Shown: positions 31,315 through 32,293 of the stretch, piece by piece
How the letters are laid out: each line of letters starts with the position of its first letter
How positions within the stretch are numbered: the first letter of the stretch is position 1
Origin: JAQGMV01 sp050260255
GTDB lineage: Bacteria; Pseudomonadota; Gammaproteobacteria; Burkholderiales; SG8-41
DNA length: 32,293 nucleotides
NCBI GenBank assembly: GCA_050260255.1
Contig: JBLNBW010000249.1
Location: 1-32,293 of the forward strand
Direction: 5' to 3'
The notes under the pieces: model-generated
Told to the model about the DNA's origin: nothing
The model's database searches: none
Seen by the model: the letters and a program-made list of their open reading frames with translations, nothing else
Made by a program: the position numbers and the translations under genes

Positions 31315-31762
31315 CTAAAGTCTTCAGTAGATTCGCCATCTCGATGGCGGCCAAGGCGCAATCGGCGCCTTTCTGTGCGGTACGCGCGGCCGCCTGCTCG
31401 TCATTTTCCGTCGTCAGTATTCCGTTCGCGATCGGGACGCCGAAATCGAGCTGCACCGAGGAAATCCCGCTGCCCGATTCGTTGGCAACCAGCTCGAAGT
31501 GATACGTCTCGCCGCGGACCACTGCACCCAGCGCAATCAGCGCGTCGTAGCGCCCGCTTTGCGCAAGCTTCTGCAGCGCAAGCGGCGACTCCAGGGCGCC
31601 CGGCACCGTCACCAGGCACACGTCGTCCGACGACACTCCCTGCTTCTGCAGCATGTCGACGCAGCTCTTCAGCAGCGCATCGCCGACTTCCGGATTGAAC
31701 CGGCTCATGACAATGCCGATGCGCAATCCCTTGCCGTCGTGATTCGGTTCGATTCTCTTCAT
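31301..31762 (-). CDS. ribH: 6,7-dimethyl-8-ribityllumazine synthase
   Basis: A 153-residue RibH, the penultimate riboflavin enzyme, which joins the pyrimidine diamine with 3,4-dihydroxybutanone 4-phosphate. Typical parts are GIVMSRFNPEVGDAL near residue 16, VTVPGALESPLALQKLA, ALGAVVRGETYHFELVANE and the final GVPIANGILTTENDEQA. The ATG at 31762 begins eight bases after the ribB stop; the upstream frame reads ribB in another phase. It ends inside nusB. Confidence 0.98.
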   Translation of the reverse strand: MKRIEPNHDGKGLRIGIVMSRFNPEVGDALLKSCVDMLQKQGVSSDDVCLVTVPGALESPLALQKLAQSGRYDALIALGAVVRGETYHFELVANESGSGISSVQLDFGVPIANGILTTENDEQAAARTAQKGADCALAAIEMANLLKTLDEEQ

Positions 31763-31770
31763 CGTGTGAT

Positions 31771-32292
31771 TCACGCCTTCTTTTCCACTGCGGCCTGAGG
31801 CTGCACGTACCCCGACACTTCGAGCCCGAAGCCCGACATGCTCGGCATGCGGCGCGGCACCGCCATCAGACGCATCTTCTTCACTTTGAGATCGCGCAGA
31901 ATCTGCGCGCCTATGCCGTAATTGCGCAGCGTCATCTTGTGGCCCGCCGCCTCCGGCCGCGCAGGGTGCGCCCGCTCGAGGAGCTCCGCGGCCGACTCCA
32001 GCCGGTGGAGCAGGAGCACGACGCCGCAGCCTTCGCGCGCGATGGTGGCGAGCGCGTCGTGAAAGTTCCACGAGTGGCTCGTCGTGCGCGTGTCGAGCAA
32101 ATCGATGAGCGACACCGGCTCGTGCACGCGCACCAGGACCTCCGTTGCACGATCGATCTCGCCTTTCACGAGCGCGAGATGGGTCTCGCGGCCGATTTTG
32201 TCGGTGTATGCGACGAGACGAAACCTGCCGTGCACCGTGTCGATGTCGCGCTCCGCGGCACGGATCACGAGCGATTCGGTGCGGCTGCGATG
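31771..32292 (-). CDS. ribB: 3,4-dihydroxybutanone-4-phosphate synthase fused to a degenerate GTP cyclohydrolase II domain (C-terminal part; cut by window edge)
   Basis: The visible 173 residues are the C-terminal half of a RibB/RibBA-type protein; the RibB domain lies beyond the window. The fold of GTP cyclohydrolase II is recognisable (TVHGRFRLVAYTDK, LVRVHEPVSLIDLLD, MTLRNYGIGAQILRDL). The CxxxxxxxxxxCxC zinc-site cysteines of active enzymes are absent; at that place it reads DTRTTSHSWNFHDAL. That is the pattern of the RibBX variant, in which this domain has lost its own activity and a separate RibA is needed. It is the first gene of the rib-nusB-thiL block seen here. Confidence 0.9.
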   Translation of the reverse strand, partial: HRSRTESLVIRAAERDIDTVHGRFRLVAYTDKIGRETHLALVKGEIDRATEVLVRVHEPVSLIDLLDTRTTSHSWNFHDALATIAREGCGVVLLLHRLESAAELLERAHPARPEAAGHKMTLRNYGIGAQILRDLKVKKMRLMAVPRRMPSMSGFGLEVSGYVQPQAAVEKKA

Positions 32293-32293
32293 G

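Overview
The window looks like chromosome of a high-GC betaproteobacterium, probably Burkholderiales-like. The reasons are a Bug/TctC-type solute receptor, a ribB-ribH-nusB-thiL-pgpA-pncC-recA-recX-alaS order of the kind seen in that class, and strong GC bias at third codon positions. The assignment rests on gene content only; no rRNA or tRNA gene is visible. The first bases are the end of an IS5-like transposase.

Region 1 (about 130-10730) is a catabolic neighbourhood. On the minus strand lie a Bug receptor, an AraC regulator, an acyl-CoA dehydrogenase closed by a clear terminator, a histidinol-dehydrogenase-family enzyme resembling sulfopropanediol dehydrogenase HpsN, and a short-chain dehydrogenase. 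Divergent from these are an NTF2-like protein, a ComA (phosphosulfolactate synthase) family protein, a TcuA-like flavoprotein, a class II aldolase (then a terminator) and a LigI-like amidohydrolase. Together they look like uptake and oxidation of a small organic acid or C3 sulfonate. The substrate cannot be read from sequence.

Region 2 (10740-18860) holds ordinary single genes: a YheT-type hydrolase, an AlgC-like phosphomannomutase/phosphoglucomutase, a multi-pass membrane protein, a secreted TPR protein, a cupin, a GNAT acetyltransferase next to a PaiB-like protein, and an unusual methyltransferase.

Region 3 (18996 to about 21500, perhaps to 23330) is a chromosomal integron. An IntI tyrosine recombinase faces away from an attI-like region made of four contiguous 13-bp repeats ending at a GTTGGGC core. 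Three gene cassettes follow, each closed by a recognisable attC site. A DUF1801 gene and two VOC/glyoxalase genes come next without a recognisable attC.

Region 4 (23352 to the end) is the housekeeping block on the minus strand. Reading with transcription: ribB (fused to a degenerate GTP cyclohydrolase II domain), ribH, nusB, a small membrane protein, thiL, pgpA, pncC, recA, recX, a lipoprotein gene and alaS, ending at a bidirectional terminator.

The most unusual non-genic signal is a dispersed family of 7-bp-period arrays built on GTGANNN and its complement. They lie in gaps between genes at five places, often as two facing arms, and sometimes supply the stop codon of the preceding gene.
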